Shown here in pieces: positions 34,839-43,158 of a DNA stretch of 60,445 nt. Numbering within the stretch: the first letter of the stretch is position 1; each line of letters starts with the position of its first letter. The stretch spans positions 1 through 60,445 of the forward strand of contig JAUIAP010000039.1 of assembly GCA_030425205.1 (NCBI GenBank). The letters run 5' to 3'. The translations under genes were made by a program, and so were the position numbers. Source of the stretch: Anaerolineae bacterium (GTDB taxonomy: Bacteria; Chloroflexota; Anaerolineae; Promineifilales; Promineifilaceae). A model generated the notes under the pieces. That model made no database searches, was not told where the DNA came from, and saw nothing but the letters and a program-made list of their open reading frames with translations.

Positions 34839-35043
34839 CAGTATCTCCTAGTGTTAGTTGCTAGCGGCTAGTCGCCGGATAGGATCGGCGACCAACCACA
34901 ATGTTTGATTGTCACGATAGTTGTAGTATACCAGCCAAAAAAGTAGGTGCGAAATAGTGCGTTGATCTCAGATTATCGCTCTAAAAATCTATCCTTATTT
35001 CAATCCGCGCCATGCGTGCGTATGTTACACTTGCGCCAAAATC

Positions 35044-36861
35044 ATGACAGAGATTACCCCTCAACAAATCACATTACTCATTATTTTAGCAATCGCATTT
35101 ATTTTGCTGCTAACTGAAAAGTTGCGCGTCGATCTAACTGCAATGCTGATTATCGTTGCGCTCACCGCCACCCGCCTCATCGATGTCGAAACAGCCTTAA
35201 GCGGTTTTGCCAGTGAGCCCGCTATCATTGCGGCCGCCGTTTTTGTACTATCGGGCGGCCTCTATGTCACAGGACTATCGGATAAGTTAGGCGACCTAAT
35301 CGGCCGATATGCCAGCGGTGGCTACACGCGCACCATCGCCGTGATGATGCCAGCCGTCGCGCTGCTCTCAGCCTTCACCCACCACCTAACCATCACGGCC
35401 GTCATGCTTCCCGTGACGCTCAAGCTGAGCCGCGACCAAGATATTCCCGCCTCAAAACTGCTGATTCCAATGTCGCTTGCCGCCTCGCTTGGCACGACGC
35501 TTCTGATTATCAGCGCACCCGCATTCTTGATCGCCAATCGCATTTTGCAGCAATCGGGGCAGCCGAGTTTACAAATCTACTCGATTGCGCCGATTGGGAT
35601 CGCGTTGTGCATTTTGGGAACGGTCTATATGTTGGTTTTCGGCCGATTTCTGCTTCCTGATCGCAAAGAAGAGGCCAGCGACGATGAACTGCTCAAATTA
35701 AGTGGCTACTATACCGAACTGGTCATTCCGGCCGAATCGAAATATATCGACATGCCGTTTAGCGAATTTGAAGCGTCTCACACCGACTATTTTCGCGTGG
35801 CAGGTTTCATCCGCGCTGACGAGGGACGCTTGAGCGTGCGCAACGATGCGACCATTCAAGCAGGCGATGTACTCCTCGTGCGCACATCGCCCGAAGAGCT
35901 GGCAACCGTCAAACACGATCCCGATCTCGCCATCCATGCGTTGCAGCAATATGGTGAGCGCACCGACAGAAACTTGGCAAACGATGAGGGGGAAGAGAGC
36001 AACGAACAGGCATGGCATCAGGCCATCGTTGCGCCCGACTCGCCACTCGTCAATCGCACAATCGGCCGACTTGATTTTCTAAACCGCTATGGTCTGATCG
36101 TGCTCGCCATTTGGCGGCAGCGCAGTTGGCTACGCGCCGAACTCGCCAACGTCAAACTCAAGGCGGGAGATGTGCTCGTCATTCAGGGCAATGAGCTAAC
36201 GCTTGCAGAGTTGAAAAAGAATCGCTCATTCCTGATGTTGCTGCCATTTTCAGGTGAGCCGCGTTTGCGTCATCGCGCATGGCTGGCAGGGTTAATCATG
36301 CTTGGCGGCATCGTCGCAGCCGTCACGCAAATTGTGCCCATCGAAATCGCCATGCTCGGCAGCGCGACCTTGATGGTGCTGACAAACTGCCTGACCATTG
36401 AACAGGCGTATAACTCAATCGAAACGCGCATCTATCTCTTTATCGCGGGTGTCATCCCGTTAGGCTTGGCGATGGAGGAAACTGGAACGGCCGCACTCCT
36501 CGCCGATTGGATGGAGTCCCTGATCGGCGGTCTGCCCGTCTCGCTTGCGCTCTTTATCCTATTTGCTAGTTCCGCACTAATTACACAGATGATGTCCGAT
36601 GCAGGCACAACGGCACTCCTTGCGCCGATTGCGGTTGCTTTGGCACGCTTGCTCAATCAACCGCCCGAACCATTCGTTATGGCGATTGCGATGGCGGCAG
36701 TCGCCTCGTTCCTTACCCCCATCGGGCATCACGGCAACCTGTTGATCTATGGTCCCGGTCGCTATGAGTTTATGGATTTCGTCAAGGTCGGCTTGCCGCT
36801 CACGATCTTGATCGGGATCGTCGTGGTCGTGCTATCCCAGTTGATGTGGGCGGGGGGCTAG
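35044..36861 (+). CDS. SLC13-type anion transporter with two RCK_C (TrkA-C) domains
   Basis: 605 residues. Two blocks of transmembrane helices (about 1-205 and 410-603) flank a cytoplasmic insert with two TrkA-C/RCK_C-like domains (about 220-300, VAGFIRADEGRLSVRNDATI and GDVLLVRTSPEEL; and about 325-400, NRTIGRLDFLNRYGLIVLAI, AGDVLVIQGNELTL). The layout is that of the CitM/SLC13 ion-transporter superfamily with regulatory domains, often annotated as a sodium/sulfate or citrate symporter. Substrate is not readable. No strong Shine-Dalgarno precedes the ATG. It is convergent with the GH13 lipoprotein gene, 22 bases apart. Confidence 0.88.
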   Translation: MTEITPQQITLLIILAIAFILLLTEKLRVDLTAMLIIVALTATRLIDVETALSGFASEPAIIAAAVFVLSGGLYVTGLSDKLGDLIGRYASGGYTRTIAVMMPAVALLSAFTHHLTITAVMLPVTLKLSRDQDIPASKLLIPMSLAASLGTTLLIISAPAFLIANRILQQSGQPSLQIYSIAPIGIALCILGTVYMLVFGRFLLPDRKEEASDDELLKLSGYYTELVIPAESKYIDMPFSEFEASHTDYFRVAGFIRADEGRLSVRNDATIQAGDVLLVRTSPEELATVKHDPDLAIHALQQYGERTDRNLANDEGEESNEQAWHQAIVAPDSPLVNRTIGRLDFLNRYGLIVLAIWRQRSWLRAELANVKLKAGDVLVIQGNELTLAELKKNRSFLMLLPFSGEPRLRHRAWLAGLIMLGGIVAAVTQIVPIEIAMLGSATLMVLTNCLTIEQAYNSIETRIYLFIAGVIPLGLAMEETGTAALLADWMESLIGGLPVSLALFILFASSALITQMMSDAGTTALLAPIAVALARLLNQPPEPFVMAIAMAAVASFLTPIGHHGNLLIYGPGRYEFMDFVKVGLPLTILIGIVVVVLSQLMWAGG

Positions 36862-36883
36862 CCAGCTTGCCATTGTCACAACT

Positions 36884-38566
36884 TTATGGCGAGCTGAGTT
36901 GCACGATATGTGTCGAGCGCGGCGCGATCTCAGAAAACGGAACATAGTCTGCAAATCCGCCCGCTGAATCGACCGTCGGTGCTATTGGTTCTGCCAATCC
37001 ATAGAGCGATGTCGCACCCACGGCCCCGCGTAACGCAGATGACTCAATTTCGAGCGCATACTGATCGGCGTTGACGCCCTGTCGGCTCAGGTTAATGAGG
37101 ACAAGAATCGTTTCGTCCTCAGTATGGCGCAAGAATGCGTAGATGCGCCCCGAATTGCTTTCAACAAGCGACCATTCGCCAACCCGCAATGCGGCATGGT
37201 TATTGCGGAGATTGATCAGCGAGCGATAGTGGTTGAGTAAGGAGTTCGGATCGTCATCTGCGGCGGCGACATTGACTTCTGGAAAGTCGTCGGCTGGCGC
37301 GCGCCACGCTGTGCCCGTTGTAAAGCCAACGCCATTTTCTCCTGTCCACTGCATCGGTCGACGAATATCTTCATCTGGCTTCCCCCCACTCATCCCAATC
37401 TCTTCCCCATAGTAGATAAATGGAATACCCGGACTTGTCAGCAAAATTGATGCGGCCAACTTCGCCTTATCGACCTCACCATCCAACTGCGACATGACGC
37501 GATCTTGATCATGATTTGTGATAAATGTCGCATATTGATTGGCGGGAAACGCCTCGTACACTTCCGCTTGCGTTTTGGAAATCAGCGGTGCGAGCCCTGC
37601 ATCAGATGCGTTGAGAATGTCAAGCGCAAGATCAAATTGGAAGGCCACATCAACCTCATTCCCCGTGTAGCGCACCACCTGCTGCGTTCCCGTCCATGCT
37701 TCACCAACCGTAAAGGCGTGTGGATCGACGCTTTTGTAATATTCGTGGAAGGCTTGCAGCCATTCGTGGGTGCTGGGCGTATTTTCTTGACCCTGCCCTT
37801 CCTCGATAAGATGTTTGATCGCGTCGAGTCGGAACCCATCAACGCCAAGCTCGTTTAACCAGAAATCGACGGCCCTGTACATCTCCTGCGTCACCGCCGC
37901 ATTTTCTAAATTGAGATCGGGCATACCGCTCCAAAAGACACCATAGTAGTAGTCACCACCGCTCGAATGCCATGCGGGTTGCCCACTCGGCCCACGATAA
38001 CCAGGATCGTCGTCTTCCCACACATACCAATCGCGGCGATCTGAGTTGGGGTCTTTTGATTCGATAAACCACGGATGTTGCGTTGATGTGTGGTTCAGGA
38101 CGAGGTCAACGATCACGCGAATGCCGCGCGCGTGTGCCTCTTCCATCAGCCGCTTGAAGTCGTCATTTGTCCCATATTCGGGATCGACTTGGAAGTAGTC
38201 CGTCACGTCGTAGCCGTGATAGCTGGGCGAGACGGCAATGGGCATCAACCAGATTCCCGTTGCGCCCAGATCATCGCTTGTCGCGGGATCACCGTCGTTG
38301 ATGTAATCGAGCTTTTCGATCAAGCCATTGAGATCGCCAACGCCGTCGCCATCACTATCATAGAAACTACGGACGAAGACTTCATAGAATACGATGTCGT
38401 TCCACCATGGATTGCCGTCTGTCCCCGTGTCGAGTGGATCGGGTGTCGGCTCTGGCGTGTTGGTTGGGATGATTGGCGTGTCGGCCAGCGGCGGGGGTGT
38501 CATTTCGGCCGATTCGCCACACCCCACAATTAACAACAGCAAAAAGAGTAAGCTAAACCATCTCAT
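36884..38566 (-). CDS. Secreted GH13 alpha-amylase/alpha-glucosidase lipoprotein
   Basis: 560 residues. The signal peptide and lipobox LLLLLIVGCG are followed by a Thr-Pro linker (about 22-45). The GH13 catalytic domain (about 50-440) has FYEVFVRSFYDSDGDGVGDL, DLVLNHTS (region I), GFRLDAIKHL (region II, nucleophile Asp), TVGEAW (region III, acid/base Glu) and FITNHDQDR (region IV, transition-state Asp). The DGVGDL motif is shared with oligo-1,6-glucosidase and neopullulanase subfamilies. A C-terminal beta domain ends at 560. It sits outside the membrane as a lipoprotein, degrading maltodextrins beside the MalEFG importer. The ATG overlaps the stop of the FG-GAP gene (ATGA), so the two are translationally coupled. 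Confidence 0.94.
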   Translation of the reverse strand: MRWFSLLFLLLLIVGCGESAEMTPPPLADTPIIPTNTPEPTPDPLDTGTDGNPWWNDIVFYEVFVRSFYDSDGDGVGDLNGLIEKLDYINDGDPATSDDLGATGIWLMPIAVSPSYHGYDVTDYFQVDPEYGTNDDFKRLMEEAHARGIRVIVDLVLNHTSTQHPWFIESKDPNSDRRDWYVWEDDDPGYRGPSGQPAWHSSGGDYYYGVFWSGMPDLNLENAAVTQEMYRAVDFWLNELGVDGFRLDAIKHLIEEGQGQENTPSTHEWLQAFHEYYKSVDPHAFTVGEAWTGTQQVVRYTGNEVDVAFQFDLALDILNASDAGLAPLISKTQAEVYEAFPANQYATFITNHDQDRVMSQLDGEVDKAKLAASILLTSPGIPFIYYGEEIGMSGGKPDEDIRRPMQWTGENGVGFTTGTAWRAPADDFPEVNVAAADDDPNSLLNHYRSLINLRNNHAALRVGEWSLVESNSGRIYAFLRHTEDETILVLINLSRQGVNADQYALEIESSALRGAVGATSLYGLAEPIAPTVDSAGGFADYVPFSEIAPRSTHIVQLSSP

Positions 38567-40260
38567 ATTTCTTCCCCAGCGCGCATTTGCGACGCTTCTT
38601 TAACAACATTCTGTGGTTTAAGCCACAAGAACCAAAACGCCGCCAGCCCTACTAGCAAGAGTAGCCCCAATCCAACGCCTACACCACCCGCATAGCGCGT
38701 CGATTGCAGCGCAAAGGCCTGCCCAAACTCGTCTCCGTAGGTCAATGTGTAGCGACGATTGACGGCGACATCTTCAAACACTTGGCGTTCGCCGTTTGTC
38801 CAAATAATCTCGACATCGGCCGATTTGCAAGGGACTGGATCACATTCGGCACCCCCCACCCCAAAATGCAGCACCAACTCGCTGCCAGCCCCCAAACTGC
38901 CGCCCGCCACCACTTCCTGCATCTGCGTCCCTGCATCAGTTGTCACAAGGACGCGCGAGCCAACGGCATCCCGATTGATCCCGTCTGCGCCGATCAGCTT
39001 AAACGCGATCCAACTGTTCTCACTCTCATCGACATTGCGAAAGAGCTTGTATCCTTCGTCGATGTTGCCAATGACAATATCGACGCGACCATCTTGATCA
39101 AAATCGGCCGATGCGACCCCTAATGTTTTGCCCATGTCGTTCGCCCCACTCTGGGAAACTTGCTCAAACGTGCCATCGCCCAAGTTGCGAAAGAGTGGAT
39201 TGCCCGGATTCTCTTCTCCCGAGCCATCCATAATTGCAATATACAAATCTTGCCAGCCATCGTTGTTGTAATCAAAAAAGAGCGTTCCCCAACCAATCCC
39301 TTCTGAAAATTCAACGCCAGCAGCAGGGGCGACATTCTCAAACGTCCCATCACCGCGACTGCGCAGCAGCTCCATCGGTCCCGCGTTGCTGAAGAAAAAG
39401 TCGAGGTGGCCGTCGCGGTCAAAATCAGTGGTGGCAAGACCCATCCCCATCAGCGTTGAGTCTGCGTTCGATTCGGCCGAAATCTCCACCCAACACCAAC
39501 CATCACACCCCGCCCCATCGTTGCGCCACAATGCATTGCCAACAGGGTTGATAAACTCATCGTTAACCAGATAAATATCAGAATCTCCATCGTTATCAAA
39601 GTCGATAAAGCTGGCAACAAAGCCCGCCCCCAGCACCTTTCCCCCCAACAGATTGGTCACGTTTGTAAACGTTCCGTCCCCATTGTTGTGATAGAAGCGG
39701 TCAATATCTCCCTCTTGCGGCCGACCGCAGCGATCGTAACATGACCAGTTCGCCACGTATAAATCCAAAAATCCATCCTCATCGTAATCCCCCCATGAGG
39801 CGGTTTGGCTATTTTTATCGCCCCCAGCAACGCCTGCAACCTCCGTCACATCAACAAAGTTGCCACCATCATTGCGCAGCAACACGTTCTCACCCCAGTT
39901 CAATACATACAAATCTTGATCGCCATCATTGTCATAATCGGCAAAAATCGCCCCACCACTATAATCGTCCCAAAGCGCAAGTGCCTCGTCGTCAACCCGC
40001 TCAAACGCCTGTCCACGCAAATTGCGGAACAGATAATTCTCCCCGTCCGTGTCGGTGACATACAGATCGATCCAACCATCCCCGTCATAATCGCCCCACG
40101 CTTGCCCAATTGCACGATCGGTCCCTTCTCGATTGCCATCGAGTCCAAGTTGGTCGGTAACGTCGATGAACGGTGGATTTTCGGCAAACGCCGTCCTGCT
40201 GCCCATCAAAATTAGACAGGCCAAAATTAATGCAGAGATTGGTATCGAAGCGTTTTTCAT
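38563..40260 (-). CDS. Exported FG-GAP/ASPIC-UnbV repeat protein
   Basis: About 565 residues from MKNASIPISAL (ATG 40258-40260), chosen because a signal peptide begins there; the frame is open 20 codons upstream. After the signal peptide, seven or more FG-GAP/VCBS beta-propeller blades carry calcium-binding Asp loops (AWGDYDGDGWIDLYVTD, DYDNDGDQDLYVLNWG, DFDRDGHLDFFFSN). The C-terminal ASPIC/UnbV domain (about 435-510: SWIAFKLIGADGINRDAVGS, VVAGGSLGAGSELVLHFGVG) is followed by one transmembrane helix and a basic tail, so the propeller is displayed on the cell surface. It overlaps the GH13 lipoprotein gene by 4 bases and may help bind or present glycans. Function is inferred from context. Confidence 0.88.
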   Translation of the reverse strand: MKNASIPISALILACLILMGSRTAFAENPPFIDVTDQLGLDGNREGTDRAIGQAWGDYDGDGWIDLYVTDTDGENYLFRNLRGQAFERVDDEALALWDDYSGGAIFADYDNDGDQDLYVLNWGENVLLRNDGGNFVDVTEVAGVAGGDKNSQTASWGDYDEDGFLDLYVANWSCYDRCGRPQEGDIDRFYHNNGDGTFTNVTNLLGGKVLGAGFVASFIDFDNDGDSDIYLVNDEFINPVGNALWRNDGAGCDGWCWVEISAESNADSTLMGMGLATTDFDRDGHLDFFFSNAGPMELLRSRGDGTFENVAPAAGVEFSEGIGWGTLFFDYNNDGWQDLYIAIMDGSGEENPGNPLFRNLGDGTFEQVSQSGANDMGKTLGVASADFDQDGRVDIVIGNIDEGYKLFRNVDESENSWIAFKLIGADGINRDAVGSRVLVTTDAGTQMQEVVAGGSLGAGSELVLHFGVGGAECDPVPCKSADVEIIWTNGERQVFEDVAVNRRYTLTYGDEFGQAFALQSTRYAGGVGVGLGLLLLVGLAAFWFLWLKPQNVVKEASQMRAGEEI

Positions 40261-40285
40261 CAGAAGATTTCCCAATAAAATTGGA

Positions 40286-40440
40286 TTCTCGCCTACGCGA
40301 GAAAATGCAAAGGGACACAACGAATGTGTCCCACCTGTTTAGTCTTGGATGTGTTTCATCTCGGTTAGTGCGTGTTTCGGGATTTGGAAATCCCGAAAGG
40401 TCCAGTCCAGAAGAATGGATACCGCCTGCGCGGGAACGAC
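40286..40440. repeat. Intergenic palindromic repeats upstream of the FG-GAP gene (family B copy)
   Basis: TTCTCG/CGAGAA (40286-40303), GGGACAC/GTGTCCC around 40314-40332, GGGATTT/AAATCCC around 40380-40385, and the family B unit AAGAATGGATACCGC followed by CTGC and GCGGG (40411-40440). The segment from TTTCATCTCGGTTA (near 40359) onward resembles 47457-47560. It also separates the FG-GAP gene from malG. Confidence 0.55.
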
Positions 40441-40496
40441 GGATCAACTTCTTTGAAACGCACGCTTTACCGATTGATGTGCGGCGCGGTCGCCTA

Positions 40497-41375
40497 CTAA
40501 CCCTTGACCGCACCTTGCGTCAAACCACCTACGATCTGATCTTGCAGCACAAGATAGATGATCATGATCGGCAGTGCGCCCATCAATGCGCCTGCTGCAA
40601 AGGGGCCCCAATTCTGCGAGAACTGCCCACTTGTAAAGATGAACAGCCCCACCATCAGCGGATACTGATCGGTACTCTTGAGCAAAATGCGCGCCAGAAT
40701 GAAGTCACCGTATGTCCCGATAAAGGTCAGAATCGCAATCACGACGAGAATTGGCCGCATCAACGGCAACAATAACTGCGTGAAAATCTGCCAATGGGTC
40801 GCGCCATCCACCATCGCGCTTTCGTCAATCGCGCGCGGAATGGTGTCAAAGAATCCCTTCATAAGCCAGATATTGACCCCCATCGCACCGCCGAGATAGA
40901 CCAAGATCAATCCTGCGTGGGTGTCCAGCCCGAATGCTGGAATGATGTTGCCAATCTGCGTCACGAGCGTGAACATCGCAATGATCGCCAGCAAGCCGGG
41001 AAAGACCTGAATCAACAGAATCCCCTTTAACATCGTCTCGCGTCCCTTAAAGCGCAGCCGTGAAAATGCAAATGCTGCCAACGTCGTCACGGAGACAGAA
41101 AGCACCGTTGTGATCGAGGAGATTTTGATCGAATTCCAAATCCAGCGCAAGAACGGCGTCTCTTGGGTTGTGAACAACTGCGTGTAGTTGCCTAGCCCGA
41201 CGTTTTTTGGGATCAGACTGGCCGATGCAAGCGTATTGGATGGATTGAGCGAGGACGACAGAATCCACAGCACGGGAAAAATTGCAAAGAGCATCAAGAT
41301 CAATGCGATGATCCAGCGAATGATGATTGACAGTCTTCTGCGTTGCGAAATCGTTAAATTAGACACCTTCACCAA
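40497..41375 (-). CDS. malG: Maltodextrin ABC transporter permease MalG
   Basis: 292 residues, usual for MalG. Six hydrophobic helices are visible, beginning IIRWIIALILMLFAIFPVLW. The EAA motif that docks the ATPase is DESAMVDGATHWQIFTQLLLP (about 190-210). The family start LNPSNTLASASLIPKN is present. With MalF it forms the membrane channel for maltodextrins. Its start overlaps the end of malF by 17 bases, so the two are coupled. No malK ATPase gene is in this window; one elsewhere must supply it. It ends just before the region leading to the FG-GAP gene. Confidence 0.93.
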   Translation of the reverse strand: MVKVSNLTISQRRRLSIIIRWIIALILMLFAIFPVLWILSSSLNPSNTLASASLIPKNVGLGNYTQLFTTQETPFLRWIWNSIKISSITTVLSVSVTTLAAFAFSRLRFKGRETMLKGILLIQVFPGLLAIIAMFTLVTQIGNIIPAFGLDTHAGLILVYLGGAMGVNIWLMKGFFDTIPRAIDESAMVDGATHWQIFTQLLLPLMRPILVVIAILTFIGTYGDFILARILLKSTDQYPLMVGLFIFTSGQFSQNWGPFAAGALMGALPIMIIYLVLQDQIVGGLTQGAVKG

Positions 41376-42990
41376 CCTCCTCCCACATCTTTGTGTAGCG
41401 GAACTGAGCCAACGTAATCACGGCAACAATCACGAAAATAACGATAGTGATCGCCGCCCCTAAGCCATACTCCTTGCCGCGCCCCGAAGCGAACGCCAAG
41501 TTGTAGACGTAGCTGATCAAAATATCGGTGTGCCCCGCCCTGGTGGGCGAGTTCGCAATGGGCGGCCCACCTTCGATGAACAAGAAGATCAGATTGAAAT
41601 TGTTGAAGTTAAAGGTAAACGAGGCCACCAAGAGTGGGCCAACCGATACCAATAGCAGCGGGAGTGTGATCTTGAAAAACCGCTGGAAACCATTCGCGCC
41701 ATCGACTTCGGCCGCCGCATACAAATCTTGCGGAATCGACTGTAACGCACCGCTGCAAATCAACATAAAATAGGGATAACCTAACCACAAATTGACGAAC
41801 AACAAGGCAAACTTAGCCAACCATGGATCGACCGTCCACGCGGGTGATGCCAACGCATCCCACCATGCGTAATTGGTGCGCCACTCGGCTGGAAAGAAGT
41901 TGACAAAATTTGTCAAATAGCGATTGATGACACCCACTTGATTGTTAAACATACCACGCCAAATCAGAATCGTGATCAGGCTAGGAATCGTATAGGGGAT
42001 GAGCAACACCGAGCGGATGAACTTTTTGCCGGGAAAGAGCGGGTCATTGAAAAGATAGGCGATGGCCAGCCCGAGTGCAAACGTCATGAAGACGCTCAAG
42101 AAGGCAAAGGCGAAGTTCCATGTGATGATGCGGACAAGCGGCCCGCGAAAGGCAGGACTGTTGAAAAAGCGCGTAAAGTTGGCAAGCCCCACGTTGGCGC
42201 GGAAACCCGTCGTCAACTCGTCGCCACTTGCGTTTGTCCATCGGCCGATTTCTGGCGCATAAACCTGCGCTGTCTCCTGATCCACAATCACGTCCTGATC
42301 CTCATCATAAACGTATTTGGGAACGAGCTGCGCCGCCTCACGTGCTGAACGGATTTGCACGCCGACATCCTGTGCGCCAAACTGGATGTCCTGAATCGTG
42401 CGGTCTCTGGCGACTTGAATGGCGTTTAGCCGCTCATATGCGCCAATTGCGCTGGGAATGCCCGCGTCGTCCAACCCGCCCAAATCTTGCGCCTCAGCTG
42501 CTGGAATCAGCGTTTGATTGGGATAAGCCACAAAGCTGCCCGTCTCATTTTCCAGCCAGAGTGCATACTCGCCCGCCTCATTCTTAAAGCCCGTCCAAGT
42601 GTAGGCCGAGCCGCCTTCTGGCAGATAACGCGCTTGAGTAATCAGGTCAATTGACTGTAATTTAGTGACGAGATGACCATCTCCATAGTTGGTGAACGCG
42701 ACAAAGACCGTGAGCAAAATCGGATAGATGGCGAACATGAACATTAAGATCAGTCCTGCCAACATCCAGCGAATGGGGTACATGTCGCGCACGAGCAGCA
42801 CATAGTTGACAAATGCTGCGACGACGGCCACCATGACGGCCAGCGTCAAAAATCCTTCGCCAAGTGCGCGATAGATGAAATAAAAGACAAACGAGTCGAT
42901 GGCAAGCAGCAGAATCATGCGCACCATCACGTTGGTGAGTGTTGCGCTTCTTTCGGCCGATTGCCTCTTTTCAACAACTTGAGCAGTCAT
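41359..42990 (-). CDS. malF: Maltodextrin ABC transporter permease MalF
   Basis: 543 residues from ATG 42988-42990, preceded by AGGAG; a longer frame from TTG 43011 would overlap that ribosome binding site. Two or three N-terminal helices are followed by a large extracytoplasmic loop (about 105-275), as in Escherichia MalF, which contacts the binding protein, and then six helices. The EAA motif is AAAEVDGANGFQRFFKITLP (about 425). NAFLSVFMTFALGLAIAYLF-type helices and the final VAVITLAQFRYTKMWEEV are typical. The loop sequence is poorly conserved with known MalF. Confidence 0.9.
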   Translation of the reverse strand: MTAQVVEKRQSAERSATLTNVMVRMILLLAIDSFVFYFIYRALGEGFLTLAVMVAVVAAFVNYVLLVRDMYPIRWMLAGLILMFMFAIYPILLTVFVAFTNYGDGHLVTKLQSIDLITQARYLPEGGSAYTWTGFKNEAGEYALWLENETGSFVAYPNQTLIPAAEAQDLGGLDDAGIPSAIGAYERLNAIQVARDRTIQDIQFGAQDVGVQIRSAREAAQLVPKYVYDEDQDVIVDQETAQVYAPEIGRWTNASGDELTTGFRANVGLANFTRFFNSPAFRGPLVRIITWNFAFAFLSVFMTFALGLAIAYLFNDPLFPGKKFIRSVLLIPYTIPSLITILIWRGMFNNQVGVINRYLTNFVNFFPAEWRTNYAWWDALASPAWTVDPWLAKFALLFVNLWLGYPYFMLICSGALQSIPQDLYAAAEVDGANGFQRFFKITLPLLLVSVGPLLVASFTFNFNNFNLIFLFIEGGPPIANSPTRAGHTDILISYVYNLAFASGRGKEYGLGAAITIVIFVIVAVITLAQFRYTKMWEEVGEGV

Positions 42991-43080
42991 ATGTCTGAGC
43001 TCCTTCTTCAATCTGGGTACTAGTATGTTACAGCAAGGCGATTTTACAGGGCTTTCTAGAAATTGGTAGAAATCAATATA

Positions 43081-43111
43081 GGGTGACGCACGGCAATGCC
43101 ATGCGCCACCC
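43081..43111 (-). other. Strong hairpin between malE and malF
   Basis: GGGTGACGCACGGCA and TGCCATGCGCCACCC form a nearly perfect 15-bp stem with a single-base loop and two mismatches. It has no T-tract. In Escherichia coli an intercistronic hairpin after malE stabilises malE mRNA and makes it more abundant than malF; the same job is likely here. Confidence 0.65.
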
Positions 43112-43158
43112 AGTTAAGTAGAGATTACGCCGTTTCCAGCGAACTCATAGTCGCTCGC

